A stretch of DNA of 64,000 nucleotides from Vitellaria paradoxa. Lineage: Eukaryota; Streptophyta; Magnoliopsida; Ericales; Sapotaceae. The stretch spans positions 14,508,823 through 14,572,822 of the forward strand of contig CM034242.1 in the NCBI GenBank assembly GCA_019916065.1, given 5' to 3'. Shown here in pieces: positions 61,831 through 64,000 of the stretch. The position numbers and the translations under genes were made by a program. Positions within the stretch are counted from its first letter, which is position 1; each line of letters begins with the position of its first letter. Below the pieces are notes generated by a model. That model did not search any database. It was not told where the DNA came from and was given only the letters and a program-made list of their open reading frames with translations.

Positions 61831-64000
61831 GATCTCGATTTTGGAGACTTCGGTTTTCTCTGCGTTGGAATCTGTTAAATCATAGTTCTTCTTCGCGAAG
61901 ACCAAAATATGGTGCTCTGATTCTCAGGTAGTTCCTTTGTTTAATATCTGCTGGTAATATTTGTATATCTGCATATGTATTTATTCAACCGTAGCTGTAG
62001 ACTGATTGTGAATATCTGGTTAGTTGATTGAACTCGAACTCTGTTTTTGCTTTAGTGCCGATTCTTGGTGGTTTATATGATTACAAGTTTACGATCTCTT
62101 CGTTGAACTGCTGGTTGAAGAACTTTAGGTCTGAAGTTCGACTTAAGCTGAATTCCATGGGTTCTTTGGATTAATTAGGCTGATTAGTGGTTATTTGAAG
62201 TTCGGGTTTGGTTCAATGATTGAATCTGAAATTTCTATAGTTTTTTTATTTTTTTTTTGTGTGGACTTTGAGTCGATTACAAATCAAGGTCTGCAGATGA
62301 AATTGGATTGGTTGCGGGTGAGTATTATTTCCATGGACTGATTCGTCTGTTCGCCTTTCTGGACAAAGGTTTGAATTTTGCAGAACTTGATTTGTGTGTC
62401 AGAGATTGTTTGATTAACGTCGTAAAATCAAACAGAAGCTTATTCTTCCTCAGATAGCCATTTCTATAAAACTATTTTGGTGCTGCTTCGCAGCTTTGAT
62501 GGATTTGTCCTCTGGTATTTGAAACCTAATTTTTTTTTCCTTTTGATTTTGTCTTTAATTTATCCAAGTTTAGTAAAAATTTGGTATTTGCCTTTTTCTT
62601 CCAATTTATTATCATTAGATGAATGTTCATCGTGAATCTTCTTGTTCTTTTGAATTTTGAAATGCTGACTCATATCTAGTTTTGTGTGTGTGTGTGATGA
62701 AAGTCAAGTAAAGAACAGATGGCTTTATTTCATTTCTAGCTGTCAATTGGCATTCAAATTTGGCTCGTCTGGGACTCATTAGAGGGTGCCAGATAAGAAC
62801 TTTCCTTTTTCTTTTTTCCTCGGAAGTGCATGCGTTTGATTAAATGCTGTTAATTAATTTTATAGTGCTAATCTCACGCTGATGACTTTTCTTATTAATT
62901 GCTTGAATTCACTGCTTAATATATTTCTTGTGGGCCAGACCTATATCAATGAGGATCTAAGATCACCAAATGATGGCTTACACTGATCGTAGCATGTATA
63001 TTTTTATGCCCTTAGCTTGATGGATTATTTGCCCAGCTGTAAAAGTCAAACTCATAGTAGTAACTCCACCTCTTCTTTTCAAATGCTATGCCGATATAAA
63101 AAAAGAAAAGAGATGGAAAAGACACCATTACACCACGGAATGAGTCATATTGTGGTTGTTTGAATTTGAATTTATTTACTTATTTATCTTGTTCTTATTA
63201 ATAAGGATTTAATTTTTCTTGTGATATTTAGCCCATTTTAACTTTTTGGGAAATTTTGATATTATTTCTTCCTAAAAGCCTTTAAACTACGTAATAATAG
63301 ATAACGAAGCTAGGATTTTATGATAGGGGGCCAAAAAAAAATTTCAGTACAAAATTAAATAACTATAATCAAAAAGAAAAATGATACCTATTCAGATGGA
63401 GAGAGAATCGAAAGCTCGAGATCAAATTATATCTGTAATTCTTATTATACCAAAAAAAAAAAATAATAATAATAATAATAATGAAGAGATGAACTATATA
63501 GGGAGAATGTGAAAAGATAATGATGATGGTCAGAAAGAGTGTAAGTATGAAGTTGAAGAGAGAGATTTGTGGGTTTCTCTTGAAAAAGGAATAAATAATT
63601 TATTACTTTTTATCATTTTTTATGTGGGTTCCATTATAAAAAATTAAGTTTGCTGGGGCCTTTTTATTTGTAAAAAATAGGGCCATTGTTAAAGGATATG
63701 AGTGAGAGAGAGATATATTTATGGCTTTCTATTTAAAAAAAATGAACAATTTATTGGTTTTTATTTTACATGAGTCCCAATACAATAAATTAAGTTAGTT
63801 GAAGACTTTTCATTATCAAGGGGGTCATTATTAAAAAATATTTATTTTTTAATAAAATATAATATATATGTATGTTTATATAAAGTTGGGCGGGCCACGG
63901 CCACCCCTTGCCCTACACCAGCCTCACTACCATTGCAGCTTTTCCAATTTAGGAAATACAATTTTTTGAACCTACTCAAAACTAAATTCATGGGTTTAAC
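61820..64000 (+). other. 5' leader exon and first intron of a gene truncated by the window end
   Basis: A leader exon (about 61820-61927) ends at GATTCTCAG/GTAGTT. A four-codon upstream ORF (ATG GTG CTC TGA, 61909-61920) lies just before the donor. From 61928 the sequence is T-rich and intron-like, with no convincing coding exon before 64000. The product is unknown because the coding part lies to the right. From about 63300 there is transposon-like sequence (GGGGGCCAAAAAAAAATTTC, an (AAT)n run at 63462-63482, GGGCGGGCCACGGCCACCCC). Confidence 0.5.

Noticed and set aside
1..64000. CRISPR arrays, bacterial operons, rRNA or tRNA genes
   Set aside because: No spaced identical direct repeats, ribosome-binding-site-led gene clusters, rRNA segments or tRNA cloverleaf candidates were seen, and the window is clearly plant nuclear DNA.

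Overview
This is nuclear DNA from a flowering plant, most likely a eudicot. The reasons are three intron-bearing genes of plant-specific or plant-typical families, canonical GT-AG introns with T-rich 3' ends, very AT-rich intergenic DNA, and a dense nest of plant transposons (Copia, Gypsy, L1-type LINE, Au-type SINE, Mutator-like and Tourist-like MITEs). I cannot name the species.

Layout. 1-18.5 kb is gene-poor: a possible 3' end of an upstream gene, MITEs, a Gypsy LTR relic at about 3.7-4.9 kb, a 1.7-kb Mutator-like element with a GC-richer cargo at 4981-6692, then a 6-kb unit made of two roughly 1.77-kb direct repeats (about 8824-10607 and 13134-14895) around a 2.5-kb core. That core holds broken fragments resembling the geminivirus BC1 type of 30K movement protein, in two opposite orientations. 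18.5-23 kb carries a plant MLKL-type pseudokinase gene (DUF1221/HeLo-like domain plus pseudokinase). 24.97-34.71 kb is a seven-exon gene for the Crooked-neck/Clf1 splicing factor (HAT repeats); its introns hold a 5'-truncated LINE nested in a Mutator-like MITE, a Tourist-like MITE and another Mutator-like MITE. 35.0-36.1 kb looks like a LINE 3' tail. 38.1-44.6 kb is a CIP1-like long coiled-coil gene with a noncoding first exon, a 2.8-kb leader intron, a spliced upstream ORF and an Au SINE in its coding intron. 44.9-58.6 kb is a transposon nest: a decayed Copia element broken by two insertions, joined to a Gypsy LTR relic that was itself invaded by a minus-strand LTR element with an apparently noncoding, tandem-repeat-rich interior. 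58.6-61.7 kb is AT-rich with a Tourist-like MITE. At 61.79 kb a promoter and a 5' leader exon start a plus-strand gene whose coding part lies beyond the window.

The three complete genes share no pathway (immunity/cell death, spliceosome, cytoskeleton or light signalling). From memory, their order matches a segment of Arabidopsis chromosome 5 (MLKL kinase, crooked neck, CIP1), so the block looks like conserved microsynteny, with most of the added length coming from transposons. All exon structures were derived by hand from splice signals and frame, without transcript evidence.
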